Shown piece by piece: positions 55,221 to 64,000 of a DNA stretch of 64,000 nucleotides (positions are counted from its first letter, which is position 1; the number at the start of each line of letters is the position of its first letter). Position numbers and translations under genes: made by a program. The stretch spans positions 310,001 to 374,000 of the forward strand of contig CAVONB010000015.1 in assembly GCA_963697205.1 (NCBI GenBank). The letters run 5' to 3'. The stretch is from CAVONB01 sp963697205 (GTDB lineage Bacteria > Pseudomonadota > Alphaproteobacteria > Rhizobiales > Hyphomicrobiaceae). The notes under the pieces were generated by a model. The model saw only the letters and a list, made by a program, of their open reading frames with translations, was not told where the DNA came from and did no database searches.

Positions 55221-55393
55221 GTATTCAACTCCATGAAATCCAAAGGTTCTCATACGCCGCCGCGGGTCGTTTGGATCGTATCGCCATGTGGCCATTTGGA
55301 GGCAAACAGCCGGGCGGTCGCACTGGCGAGGGCGGGGACCATGGTGTAGCTAGGTTGGTCAAACCCTGAGATAGATCAAACGGGAGACGACGG

Positions 55394-56152
55394 ATGAACG
55401 GCAAGGGCAAGGTCGCAGTGGTCACGGGCGGTGGTACGGGCATCGGGCAGGCGGCGGCGCTCGCGCTGCAGGAGGATGGCTGGGACGTCGCGATCACCGG
55501 GCGGCGCCAGGAAGAGCTCGACAAGACCTGCGCCCTGGCGAAGTCCGGCGGCGGGCGGATGGTCGGCATCACCGCCGACGTGAGCGATCCCAAGTCGGTC
55601 GCTGCGCTGTTTACGAAGGTCAAGGAGACGTTCGGTCGTCTCGACTTCCTGTTCAACAATGCCGGCCGCGGGCATCCTGCCGTCGAAATCGACGAGGTGC
55701 CGTTCGAGACCTGGAGCGCGGTGGTCAACACCAACCTCACCGGCGCGTTCCTGTGCGCGCAGGAGGCGATGCGCATGTTCAAGGCGCAGAAGCCGCAGGG
55801 CGGCCGCATCGTGAACAACGGCTCGATCTCCGCGCATGCGCCGCGGCCGCGCTCGGTCGGCTACACCTCGACCAAGCATGCGATCACCGGCCTGACGAAG
55901 TGCATCGCGCTCGACGGGCGGCGTTTCGACATCGCCTGCGGACAGATCGATGTCGGCAACGCGGAGACGCCGCTGACGGAGCGGATGAAGGCAGGCGTTC
56001 CGCAGGCGGATGGCACCACGGCGGTTGAGCCGCTGATGGACGTGGCGCATGTCGGTACGGCCGTGCGCTACATGGCGAGCCTGCCGCTCGACGCCAACGT
56101 GCTGACAATGACGATCAAGGCGACGCAGATGAAGTTCGAAGGCCGCGGTTGA
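55394..56152 (+). CDS. Short-chain dehydrogenase/reductase
   Basis: A 252-residue SDR. The cofactor motif is TGGGTGIG (11-18), followed by TGRRQEEL, which suggests NADPH, then FNNAGRG, a catalytic serine in NGSISAHAP and Tyr-x3-Lys in GYTSTKHAITG. The C-terminal end (VLTMTIKATQMKFEGRG) lacks the common TGxxxxVDGG pattern. Substrate unknown. It is convergent with the RTX gene and separated from it by a strong terminator. Confidence 0.88.
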   Translation: MNGKGKVAVVTGGGTGIGQAAALALQEDGWDVAITGRRQEELDKTCALAKSGGGRMVGITADVSDPKSVAALFTKVKETFGRLDFLFNNAGRGHPAVEIDEVPFETWSAVVNTNLTGAFLCAQEAMRMFKAQKPQGGRIVNNGSISAHAPRPRSVGYTSTKHAITGLTKCIALDGRRFDIACGQIDVGNAETPLTERMKAGVPQADGTTAVEPLMDVAHVGTAVRYMASLPLDANVLTMTIKATQMKFEGRG

Positions 56153-56184
56153 CGCTCACGGCTGCTACCCCAAAAGGAAAAAAG

Positions 56185-56217
56185 CGGCTGCCGGACAGTG
56201 GAGCTGTCCGGCAGCCG
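56185..56217 (-). terminator. Strong terminator, mainly for the RTX gene
   Basis: A perfect 14-bp stem (56185-56198 with 56204-56217) and a 5-base loop. On the minus strand it is followed by TTTTTT, so it ends the RTX transcript; it also lies after the SDR gene on the other strand. Confidence 0.85.
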
Positions 56218-56290
56218 TAGTTTGCCCACGTCTTGTTGGGAGCGGGCGGGGGATTTGTCAGGTCGTGCGCGCGTCAGATCGTTGGCGTCT

Positions 56291-57310
56291 TCAGGCGAGG
56301 ATCAGTCCATCGGCCGCCAGATCTCTGACCGTCAAGCCATGAACACCATCGAGTGTGACGACGTCGACGAAGGCGCCCTTGACCTTGATGGAGACGAGCG
56401 TGCCGTCGGCCTGATCGGCCATTGAAATCACGTCCTCCAGGCTGTCGAATTTCAGCCCTTTGAAGAAATCCGAGATATCGAGTTTGTCGCCGGCGACGAA
56501 ATCGGTGATGTGGTCGATCGAGCCATCGGCGACGTCCTTCTTCAGGAACGTGAAGATGTCGTCGCCATCGCCGCCGGTCAACGTATCGGCGCCACCGAGG
56601 CCGCGGATGACGTCGTTGCCGGCGCCGCCATCGAGCCATTGGGCTCCATTGGTGCCCTTGCTCGTGTCGTCGTGGCCGGAGGCGATCAGTTTTTCGATGC
56701 CGGAGACGCGGTCGTTGCCCAGCCCGACGACGCTACGCTTGCTGAGGTCGACGGTGAGGCTTGCGGTGGCGGCCGAGTAGTCGAGCGTGTCGAATCCGCT
56801 GCCGCCGATGATGGTGTCGTTGCCGGCGCCGGCGAGGAAAAGGTCGTTGCCGGAATTGCCGTTCAGCAGGTCGTCGCCCGCATCGCCTGCAAGCTTGTCG
56901 TCACCGCGGCCGCCGTACAGGCTGTCGTTGCCCGTGCCGCCCCAAAGCGTGTCGTTGCCGACCCCGCCGAACAGCTTGTCGTGATCGCCGCCGCCCCACA
57001 TGCCATCGTTGCCGGAGTTGCCGCGCATGACGTCGTTGCCGGAGCCGCCGTCGAGAATATCGTTGCCTGCGCCGCCGCTCATCGTGTCGTGACCGGGCTC
57101 GCCATAGAGACGATCGTCGTCGACGTTGCCGTAGATCGTGTCGTCGCCCGTGCCGCCGCGAATGAAGTCCTTGCCGGCGGCGCCCTTGATGAGGTCGTTG
57201 CCGTCGCCGCCGGAGATGGAGTCATTGCCGGCGTAGGCGTAAACGATGTCGTCGGCGAGGGTGCCCGTCAGCATCTCGGCTGAGGCGGTGCCCTTGATCT
57301 TGGTTGCCAT
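56291..57310 (-). CDS. RTX-type calcium-binding repeat protein
   Basis: A 339-residue acidic protein made of about 20 glycine/aspartate nonapeptides (GGxGxDxLx), in one block of about 17 copies (residues about 24-180) and a second of about 3 (near 228-257), which fold into calcium-loaded beta rolls outside the cell. No signal peptide is present, and the C-terminal 80 residues look like an uncleaved type I secretion signal region. It lacks any toxin, protease or adhesin domain, so it may be a surface or structural protein. No type I secretion genes are nearby. The ATG at 57310 has GGGAGA upstream; the frame reaches 55 codons further without repeats. Confidence 0.88.
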   Translation of the reverse strand: MATKIKGTASAEMLTGTLADDIVYAYAGNDSISGGDGNDLIKGAAGKDFIRGGTGDDTIYGNVDDDRLYGEPGHDTMSGGAGNDILDGGSGNDVMRGNSGNDGMWGGGDHDKLFGGVGNDTLWGGTGNDSLYGGRGDDKLAGDAGDDLLNGNSGNDLFLAGAGNDTIIGGSGFDTLDYSAATASLTVDLSKRSVVGLGNDRVSGIEKLIASGHDDTSKGTNGAQWLDGGAGNDVIRGLGGADTLTGGDGDDIFTFLKKDVADGSIDHITDFVAGDKLDISDFFKGLKFDSLEDVISMADQADGTLVSIKVKGAFVDVVTLDGVHGLTVRDLAADGLILA

Positions 57311-57680
57311 GGCCGCGTCTCCCGCGCAGTTCTGGTTGCAACCGGACGTGCGCCGGCCGTTCTTCGTTCTCAGGTCGGTACCTTTTACGCGAAAGGCGTA
57401 TGGGTTGCGTTCACGGGCGCTCGTGGAATTGAAGCGAATTGGCGGCGAATTTTTGAACCGTCCTTCAGTAAGCATTAATTATGATTTTTCGGCCTCTTCG
57501 CCTCGAAGATCAGGCGCGGCCGAGACGATGGGGTTGACATCGGGCACTGCCGATTGATAGCTGGAATAAAGAGCAAATTCCTTGTCGCCGGCACATTTTT
57601 GTGGCGGCTCTTTTCCTATACTTGTCCGCAGGCGGCGTGTTCGTTGCTGGTCGGGTTGAGCGTGCGGGTCTGGTTGTTGG
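57311..57680. other. Upstream region of the RTX gene
   Basis: 370 bases of divergent spacer between the RTX gene and the GT87-like gene. The section around 57465-57495 (AAGCATTAATTATGATTTTTC) is clearly AT-richer than its surroundings and is a plausible promoter and H-NS-type target. No convincing coding sequence is seen. Confidence 0.45.
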
Positions 57681-59006
57681 ATGGATCTCAAGGGGGACAG
57701 CAGCCGCGACGCGAGGCAGAGTTCGCCTGTCATCCGAGCTGGTGACCAATCGCGTCATGTTTGCGGTCCTGACACTGCCGGAAAACTCGATCGCGTGTTC
57801 GACCGCTTTTCCCGTATGCCGCTCGTCCGTTGGGGCATACCCGCTGGACTGACTTTTGCGGGCATCATCAGCATTTTTCTTTTCGGTGTGCTGGGCGTCG
57901 CTCGGGGCCACATCCCCTGGCATCACGACTATCAAGTGCTTTACGGAAGCGGCGCCAAATTGCTTCGGGGGTTGTCGCCCTATGGGCCGGCCTACGACCT
58001 GCCGGAGGTTGCCGCGGAGGGCGTACGCACGTGGATCTACGCCTATCCGCCGAATTTCTCCGCGATCATCCTGCCACTGAGCGCCATGGGGTACAGCGCC
58101 TCCACGGTTCTGGTATTTGCACTCAATCTTCTGGCGACAGCGTCGCTGGCGATGCTGGTTTCCCTGTCACTCAGGTGCAGGGCGTTTTCGGGGCCGGATG
58201 GGGAGACGCTCGAGGCGCCCTTTCTACTGGGTGTGGGTGGCGCCATTCTGGCTAGTCCGTTCGTTACGCACGTCATGTGGCTCGGCAATACCACCACTGT
58301 GGTGTCACTGGCGCTGTTTGCGGGCTGGATTGCGGTCAGCCGCAATCGGTCCGCCGTCGCGGGGCTTCTGCTGGCGTTCGCGGCGATAAAGCCGCAGCTC
58401 GTCGTGCTGCCGGGGCTGTGGCTGTTACTCGAGCGCCGGTTCGACGTGATTGGCTGGGCTGCGCTCGGGTCACTCGGCCTCAGCAGCTATGCGATGTGGG
58501 TGTTCGGACCCATCGGGGCATTTACCGACTGGGTCGAGGGCCTGATCTTTTACATGGGTATCTCGGACAATCACCTTGGCTGCCTATATTGCTTCGGCGT
58601 GTCCGACATGTTTGCGACGTTCTCGCTGCGCACGTACATCGTCGATGCGTTCGCGCTGATCGGTTTCGGTTGGGTGTGGGTCTATCGTGACGGGTTGACG
58701 CGACTGGAGATTCTCGCGCTTCTGTCAGCGCTGACCGTGCTGTTCCTGCCCGTGCACAATTACGATCTCATCGTTCTGGCGCCATTCGTCGGGGCGTGGG
58801 CCCTTCAAAATTCCACGACGTCTCGCGGCGTTCTGCTCGCTCTGTTCACGATGGTCGTGTTTTTCGTCCCCTTGCGGCTCATGCGGGAGCTGGAGATCAC
58901 CAGCGTCATCCGCTGGCGCGAAGTCCTGCTGATCGGACTCATGATTGCGATCATGAGCCATGCGAGGCGGCGTCACGCCGCCGCCGCCGCCGAGCTTCGG
59001 TCTTGA
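57681..59006 (+). CDS. GT87/DUF2029-like integral membrane protein
   Basis: A 441-residue polytopic membrane protein with about ten transmembrane helices between residues 50 and 425. Features typical of the GT87 (DUF2029) glycosyltransferases: DYQVLYGSGAKLLRGLSPYGPAYDLP in the first extracytoplasmic loop with an acidic pair, FAAIKPQLVVLPGLWLLL, and VLFLPVHNYDLIVLAPF near the end. These enzymes use polyprenyl-phosphate sugars (for example arabinose or mannose) on the outer face of the inner membrane. The N-terminal 45 residues are hydrophilic and the true start may be an internal codon near the first helix. Confidence 0.78.
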   Translation: MDLKGDSSRDARQSSPVIRAGDQSRHVCGPDTAGKLDRVFDRFSRMPLVRWGIPAGLTFAGIISIFLFGVLGVARGHIPWHHDYQVLYGSGAKLLRGLSPYGPAYDLPEVAAEGVRTWIYAYPPNFSAIILPLSAMGYSASTVLVFALNLLATASLAMLVSLSLRCRAFSGPDGETLEAPFLLGVGGAILASPFVTHVMWLGNTTTVVSLALFAGWIAVSRNRSAVAGLLLAFAAIKPQLVVLPGLWLLLERRFDVIGWAALGSLGLSSYAMWVFGPIGAFTDWVEGLIFYMGISDNHLGCLYCFGVSDMFATFSLRTYIVDAFALIGFGWVWVYRDGLTRLEILALLSALTVLFLPVHNYDLIVLAPFVGAWALQNSTTSRGVLLALFTMVVFFVPLRLMRELEITSVIRWREVLLIGLMIAIMSHARRRHAAAAAELRS

Positions 59007-59024
59007 TTTCATCCAAGACCGAAG
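58995..59024. terminator. Bidirectional hairpin over the GT87-like stop codon
   Basis: A perfect 11-bp stem (58995-59005 with 59014-59024) and an 8-base loop; the stop codon of the GT87-like gene lies at the top of the stem. It separates the two convergent genes. Confidence 0.55.
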
Positions 59025-59047
59025 TGCAATAGCGCGCGTGATTGCGA

Positions 59048-59440
59048 TCAGACGATCTCGCGGCCGCCGTTCGAGTATGTGAGCTTGACGGTGACGGTGC
59101 CTTCGTTGAGCAGCCAGGGCCGCACGGTGAAACTGCGCGCGCCCGTCTTGTGCATCGGGTCCTCGGCGGCAATCGCGCGGGCCTCTGCGAGCGAGGCGGC
59201 ACGGATGATGACCATGCCTTCGCCGTTCCAGGTGTGCTCGTCGTCAGCCCAGAAAGGGCCGGCCCCGAACATGATCCCGCGACGTTCCAGATCCATCTGG
59301 AAATCGAGGTGCGGCTTGATGTTCTCCATCACCGGGCCGAGCCCGTTGGTCGGCGTCGTAAAGACGACGTAGAGGTCCTTTTGCAGCATGCCTTTCGAGG
59401 CATTCAGGATATCGGTCTTGGTGATGCTGGGCCCTGACAT
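59048..59440 (-). CDS. YCII-related protein
   Basis: A 130-residue protein with a YciI-like ferredoxin-type fold: LYVVFTTPTNGLGPVMENIKPHLDFQMDLERRG, then GPFWADDEHTWNGEGMVIIRAASLAEARAIAAEDPM, the typical helix with a DP motif. The histidine in HLDFQ is at the position used by YciI-like dehalogenase or hydrolase relatives. Function unknown. The stop is at 59048 and the ATG at 59440. It is convergent with the GT87-like gene. Confidence 0.82.
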   Translation of the reverse strand: MSGPSITKTDILNASKGMLQKDLYVVFTTPTNGLGPVMENIKPHLDFQMDLERRGIMFGAGPFWADDEHTWNGEGMVIIRAASLAEARAIAAEDPMHKTGARSFTVRPWLLNEGTVTVKLTYSNGGREIV

Positions 59441-59562
59441 GCAATTCCTTCCCTTGTTGTGTTTTGGTGGACGAACGTCGCGAGGATCGCGCGCGGGGTC
59501 AAGCGCGGCGGCGTGGGCCGGTTGGTGCGGCGGTTCACGTTTTCGACAGTTCGCTGCGGCGC

Positions 59563-60855
<1,293 letters not shown>

Positions 60856-61172
60856 CGCTGCCGTCTCCTGATCTGGCGTGTGGTTCCATAGGTGCCGAAG
60901 GCCGCGCGTCCGGGCGCGCTTGGCGAATCGAATGCCGTCACCATACCGCGCCCCTGGTCATGATGCGCGCCGTGGCTCGATCGTCCGTGATTATCGGCAC
61001 CGAATACGGCCGGGCAAGGGTTGTACTGTCACATGTTCGATCTCGCGCCGAAGCTCGCTTTCGCTCGCCGGCTCCGATGGGGCGGCGCTCGCGCCGGGTC
61101 GCCTTGCTCCCTGATCGCCGCTGGCGATCAAGGCGGTGGCAGCTCGATCTCGCGCCGCCGTGGCCCCCGGGC
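60856..61172. repeat. Intergenic region with a diverged copy of the tRNA-Thr repeat
   Basis: 317 bases upstream of murA. Positions about 61079-61129 (GGCGGCGCTCGCGCCGGG and following, to GATCGCCGCTGGCGAT) match, with several changes, the core of the 116-bp repeat unit next to tRNA-Thr at 62135. Otherwise no feature is seen. Confidence 0.5.
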
Positions 61173-61370
61173 TTAGTCGTTCTGCGCGTCGGGACGGTCG
61201 GAGCCGCCGGCCGCGTCCGTGGCTGTGCGGGCCGCGCGGGCGCGTGAAAGGGCTTTGCGCTTCAACAGGTTGTCGCGGAGGTTGGCGGCGACGCGTGCGT
61301 GGCGGTCGCTGCCGGCCGGCGCCGGCGCCGGCGCTGGTCTGGTTTGGGGCGTTTCGCGGTCGTCGGTCAT
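61173..61370 (-). CDS. Small Arg-rich protein upstream of murA
   Basis: A 65-residue protein. The central helix HARVAANLRDNLLKRKALSRARAARTA is strongly basic and would suit nucleic-acid or membrane-surface contact. The N terminus is Pro/Ala rich. Short proteins with this basic helix often lie next to murA in this bacterial order, as far as I remember; function unknown. The start ATG is at 61370. No clear ribosome-binding site is visible, so confidence is moderate. Confidence 0.6.
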   Translation of the reverse strand: MTDDRETPQTRPAPAPAPAGSDRHARVAANLRDNLLKRKALSRARAARTATDAAGGSDRPDAQND

Positions 61371-61442
61371 GTGCGTCGTGCTAGCATTGTTGTCATCAAG
61401 CGCGCCTCGCGGGGGCGCGTCAGCTTCGAGGTCTAGTCTGCC

Positions 61443-61829
61443 ATGTTCCTTCGCGGCCCGGTAGGCCTGCTCGCCGTCTGCGCGATGCTCGTGCCCTATC
61501 AGCGGGCCTGGGCGGAGGAGGCGATCGGGCCGCGCACGTCCTGTCGCGCGGTGCGGGCGATTTTCGAGGCCGTCCCTCCCGCGCCGGCGCGTGTAGACGC
61601 AGTGGCCATTGCCGTGGCGACCGCGTTCCTGGCGCTCGATGCGCGGTATGTCGCGGACGGCCGGCCCGCGCTTTACGGCCGGCTTGGCCGGGAGGGACGT
61701 TTGCACGCCAATGTGGCCGTGACGGTCCGGTGTGGCGAGCAGCCCGATGAAAGCCTTGGGCAAGCGGTCGGGGCGGTCTATGGCGCGATCGGGGCGATCG
61801 AGGCTGGCCGACGCGGTGCCGGCAAGTAG
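61443..61829 (+). CDS. Exported protein, unknown function
   Basis: A 128-residue protein with a probable signal peptide (residues 1-24, ending RAWAEE). The mature part has two cysteines (TSCRAV and VRCGEQ), likely a disulfide, and a helix-strand mixture with Ala-rich ends. I do not recognise it. It is divergent from the small Arg-rich gene (72-base gap). Another frame in the region is less protein-like, so a real gene is likely but unproven. Confidence 0.55.
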   Translation: MFLRGPVGLLAVCAMLVPYQRAWAEEAIGPRTSCRAVRAIFEAVPPAPARVDAVAIAVATAFLALDARYVADGRPALYGRLGREGRLHANVAVTVRCGEQPDESLGQAVGAVYGAIGAIEAGRRGAGK

Positions 61830-62054
61830 ACGCGGGGCCGGGGGCGCGGGACGGCCGGACCGTTCGCTGGCCGTGCGGCCGGACAATTCACTGGACGCCT
61901 CAATGGGGGTCTCTTTGGACTGGCGGCTTGCGCCGGGGCGTTGTCGGCGCTACACGTTCGCGGCATCGCGTTCGGCCTAGGTTTGGCGTCGCGATCGACG
62001 GCGTCTTTGCTCCGGGAGCGCGTTGCGCGCGGGATGCCGGGACGTGCCGGGTTC

Positions 62055-62129
<75 letters not shown>

Positions 62130-62134
62130 TTATT

Positions 62135-62427
62135 CGCTCACGGGCCGTGGGCCCTCCGCGGGGGCGGCGCTTGCGCCGGGCCGCCTTGCGGCCTGATCGC
62201 CTTCGGCGATGGGCCAGCTCATGCTGGCTTCATTCTCCAGCGTCTTGTCGCGCTCACGGGCCGTGGGCCCTCCGCGGGGGCGGCGCTTGCGCCGGGCCGC
62301 CTTGCGGCCTGATCGCCTTCGGCGATGGGCCAGCTCAAGCTGGCTTCATTCTCCAGCGTCTTGTCGCGCTCACGGGCCGCAGGCCCTCCGCGGGGGCGGC
62401 GCTTGCGCCGGGCCGCCTTGCGGCCTC
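62135..62427 (+). repeat. Tandem 116-bp repeat beside tRNA-Thr, about 2.5 copies
   Basis: Copy 1 covers 62135-62250 and copy 2 62251-62366; they differ at one base (near 62224/62340). Copy 3 starts at 62367, matches for about 60 bases to 62426 with two changes, then diverges into a different hairpin (CCGCTTCGCGG). Each unit contains several nested hairpins (GCCGCCTTGCGGC, GATCGCCTTCGGCGAT, GCCAGCTCATGCTGGC). The frames read through it are not protein-like. The rest of the 477-base gap to the hydrolase gene (62428-62606) shows nothing further. Confidence 0.8.
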
Positions 62428-62606
62428 GACCGCTTCGCGGTTGGGGGGCAAGGGTGTCGGATAGCGATGTGCGTTCCGCGCCACTGGCGCCACGCACTTT
62501 TCTGTCGATTTTTGCGGTTTGCTGCTGGCTCCGATGGCCAGTGCTGGCGCTGCTGCGCTCATGCGCCTTTGAGGCAGGGGGCGCGCGCGTGGTTGGCGCG
62601 GGGCGC

Positions 62607-63530
62607 CTATGTGTGCTCGGGCTTCGTATTTTCCAACCGCGCCGCAATCTCTGCGCAGACGGCGTCTGCATTGGCGAGCACCCAGAAGTGGCCGGTGGCG
62701 GGGAGCTCGATGAGCTTGCAGCCGGGGATCATGCGGGCCAGCGCGTGGGCGGCCGGCATCGGCACAATGTGATCGTCGGTGCCGATCCAGAGCGTTGCCG
62801 GTGCGGTGATGCGGTCGAGGTCGTCAGCCCAGGGCTCGGCAAAGGCGCGATGATCGGCGGGTGCCTGGGCGCTGCCCTGGCGCAATGCCTCCGCGGTGAT
62901 GGCGCGCAGCGCCAGTCGCGCGTTTCGGTCACGCAGCAGTGTGCGGTCGCCCTTGCCGACCGACATGCGAAACAGCCAGGCGGTGAAGGCGGGTGCGGCG
63001 CGGAACAGCAGGCGGAAGCCGCCAGCGCCTGCGGCCTGCACGGCTGGCCAGCGCGGCACCGTCCTGAAGAACCATCGCTGGCTCGCGGCGAGCGTCACGT
63101 CGGGTGGCAGGTCGGCGATTGGGCCGAGCGGGCTGATGAGGGCGAGGACGGTGATGCGCGCGCCGAGGGCTGCGGCCGCGGCAGCGGCGTAGGCGCCGCC
63201 GCCTGAGATCCCCATCAGACCGAAGCGATCCAGGCCAAGGGCGGCAGCAATCGCGCGCAACTCCTCAGCATATCCGGTGACGGTGATCGTGTGGCCCTTC
63301 GGCAGCGGCGCGGACAAGCCGTAACCCGGGCGGTCCGGCGCGATGAGGCAGAGCCCATGGTGGCGGGCGGCGACGTCGGCGACGGCGTACATCAGCCGGC
63401 TCGCGGGTGTGCCGTGGATAGCAAGAATTGGGTGGCCGTTCGGGTCGCCATAGACCGCGTAGCCGACCGTGCGGCCGTCGGGCAGCGTGAGCGTGCGGTC
63501 GTGGTCGTAGACGGCGGGCGTGATGGTCAT
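62607..63530 (-). CDS. Alpha/beta-hydrolase
   Basis: A 307-residue alpha/beta-hydrolase. The nucleophile serine lies in GISGGG (about residues 107-112), a GxSxG-type elbow; HGTPASR early in the chain is the oxyanion-hole region, GTDDHIVP carries the acid and TGHFWVL the catalytic histidine. The enzyme class (esterase, lipase, epoxide hydrolase or dehalogenase) cannot be told. The ATG at 63530 begins the domain without a signal peptide. Isolated gene. Confidence 0.88.
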   Translation of the reverse strand: MTITPAVYDHDRTLTLPDGRTVGYAVYGDPNGHPILAIHGTPASRLMYAVADVAARHHGLCLIAPDRPGYGLSAPLPKGHTITVTGYAEELRAIAAALGLDRFGLMGISGGGAYAAAAAAALGARITVLALISPLGPIADLPPDVTLAASQRWFFRTVPRWPAVQAAGAGGFRLLFRAAPAFTAWLFRMSVGKGDRTLLRDRNARLALRAITAEALRQGSAQAPADHRAFAEPWADDLDRITAPATLWIGTDDHIVPMPAAHALARMIPGCKLIELPATGHFWVLANADAVCAEIAARLENTKPEHT

Positions 63531-63690
63531 GGCGGGATTGAAGCACGGTGGCGGCGTGCCGCAAATGGTAGGGTTGTTGGCACGGGCCCTTATCGCGCGG
63601 GCGGTGCTTGCGGGGTAGCGCTGCCCCTAGGCCAGTCCCAATCCCGGCCCTGGCCTTCCACCTTCGGATCAAGCCCGAAGCCGGAACCAA

Positions 63691-63713
63691 CCCCACCCCG
63701 CGAGGGGGTGGGG
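63691..63713. terminator. CCCCACCCC hairpin
   Basis: A perfect 9-bp stem (63691-63699 with 63705-63713) with a 5-base loop, about 35 bases after the stop of the ATP-grasp gene, on its 3' side. It resembles the hairpins at 40312 and 44201. No T-run on the minus strand. Confidence 0.5.
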
Positions 63714-63748
63714 ATCGGGCGTGTTCGCCGTCTACGCGGGTGGTTTTG

Positions 63749-64000
63749 TTATGCCGCCTGCGCTGTGGCTGCCTTCTTGGCGAGGATGCCGTAGCGCTCC
63801 TCGGCGGCGCCGAGAACCTGGCTCAGCAGCTCCGAGTAGCGCATGCCCTGGAAGCCGGCCATGAGGTTCAGCTTGCCGTCCCAGCACCAGCCGGGGTTGG
63901 GGTTGACCTCCAGCAGCTTGATCTCGCCGCGGGCGTCGGCGCGGAAATCGAAGCGCGCGTAGTCGCGGCAGCCGAGCCGTTCGAACAGGCGCGCGGAATG
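63749..64000 (-). CDS. ATP-grasp protein, D-alanine-D-alanine ligase-like, C-terminal part
   Basis: Only the last 83 codons lie in the window; the 5' part runs off the end at 64000. The reading frame ends at a TAA (63751-63749) and reads ARFDFRADARGEIKLLEVNPNPGW, where the glutamate and asparagine of EVNPNPG are the magnesium ligands of ATP-grasp ligases such as D-Ala-D-Ala ligase. The following helix (GFQGMRYSELLSQVL) matches the family end, and a Lys/Ala tail closes the protein. The exact ligase type cannot be told from this fragment. Confidence 0.8.
   Translation of the reverse strand, partial: HSARLFERLGCRDYARFDFRADARGEIKLLEVNPNPGWCWDGKLNLMAGFQGMRYSELLSQVLGAAEERYGILAKKAATAQAA

Noticed and set aside
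62135..62427. CRISPR array
   Set aside because: The repeats are 116 bases, directly abutting, without unique spacers, and no cas genes are present.

Overview
The window is GC-rich chromosomal DNA (about two thirds G+C by eye), densely coding on both strands, with no rRNA, CRISPR, insertion sequence or phage gene that I can recognise. The gene set points to an alphaproteobacterium, most likely of the Hyphomicrobiales (Rhizobiales): a groES-groEL operon behind a combined RpoH-like/CIRCE-like promoter, a phasin, a DUF6111-cca pair, an H-NS-family protein with a basic tail, a prkA-yeaH-spoVR stress operon, serine-glyoxylate aminotransferase, and CO-dehydrogenase-like (xanthine oxidase family) genes.

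Layout. 0-8.9 kb: a secreted protein with two Cys-x3-Cys motifs, serine-glyoxylate aminotransferase, a carboxymuconolactone-decarboxylase-like protein, a tandem pair of DUF262/DUF1524 (GmrSD-like) proteins, an isolated hisA and small unknown genes. 9.1-14.0 kb: the minus-strand prkA-yeaH-spoVR operon, broken by eleven single-base insertions. 14.3-21.0 kb: an HTH plus periplasmic-binding-like regulator, neighbouring HU and H-NS genes with lysine/alanine-rich tails, a pcaF-type thiolase, a membrane zinc peptidase, and an overlapping pair of RNA-methylase-type genes. 21-30 kb: an SDR, a BisC-type molybdenum oxidoreductase, a lipid-kinase-like protein, a GT61 glycosyltransferase, a flavin monooxygenase, a GlcD-type FAD oxidase and a PaaI-type thioesterase. 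30-33.6 kb: a CoA-type Nudix hydrolase, DUF6111, cca (one frameshift) and an IalB-like secreted protein. 33.8-38.2 kb: two small exported proteins, groEL/groES with their promoter, and an NTF2-like protein. 38.2-44.2 kb: a Gfo/Idh/MocA oxidoreductase, dapB, ppa, an acetyltransferase, a phasin with a recognisable promoter/operator, and a short MetE-like methyltransferase. 44.2-50.2 kb: coxM and coxS homologues divergent from a coxL homologue, the last followed by a domain-permuted aconitase-superfamily enzyme. 50.2-64 kb: gamma-glutamyltransferase, ArgE-type deacetylase, L,D-transpeptidase, an SDR, an RTX repeat protein, a GT87-like membrane protein, murA, tRNA-Thr(GGT) with adjacent 116-bp tandem repeats, a hydrolase and the C-terminal end of an ATP-grasp ligase.

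Most genes are single-gene or two-to-three-gene units separated by GC-rich hairpins. Clear functional groups are the stress operon (kinase, VWA protein, SpoVR), the chaperonin operon, RNA maturation (cca, SpoU- and RlmI-type genes) and the molybdenum hydroxylase/aconitase group, which probably belongs to an unidentified catabolic route. The two observations most worth following are the insertion-only frameshift cluster in the stress operon, which may be a consensus artefact, and the tandem DUF262/DUF1524 pair, which looks like a two-gene defence module.
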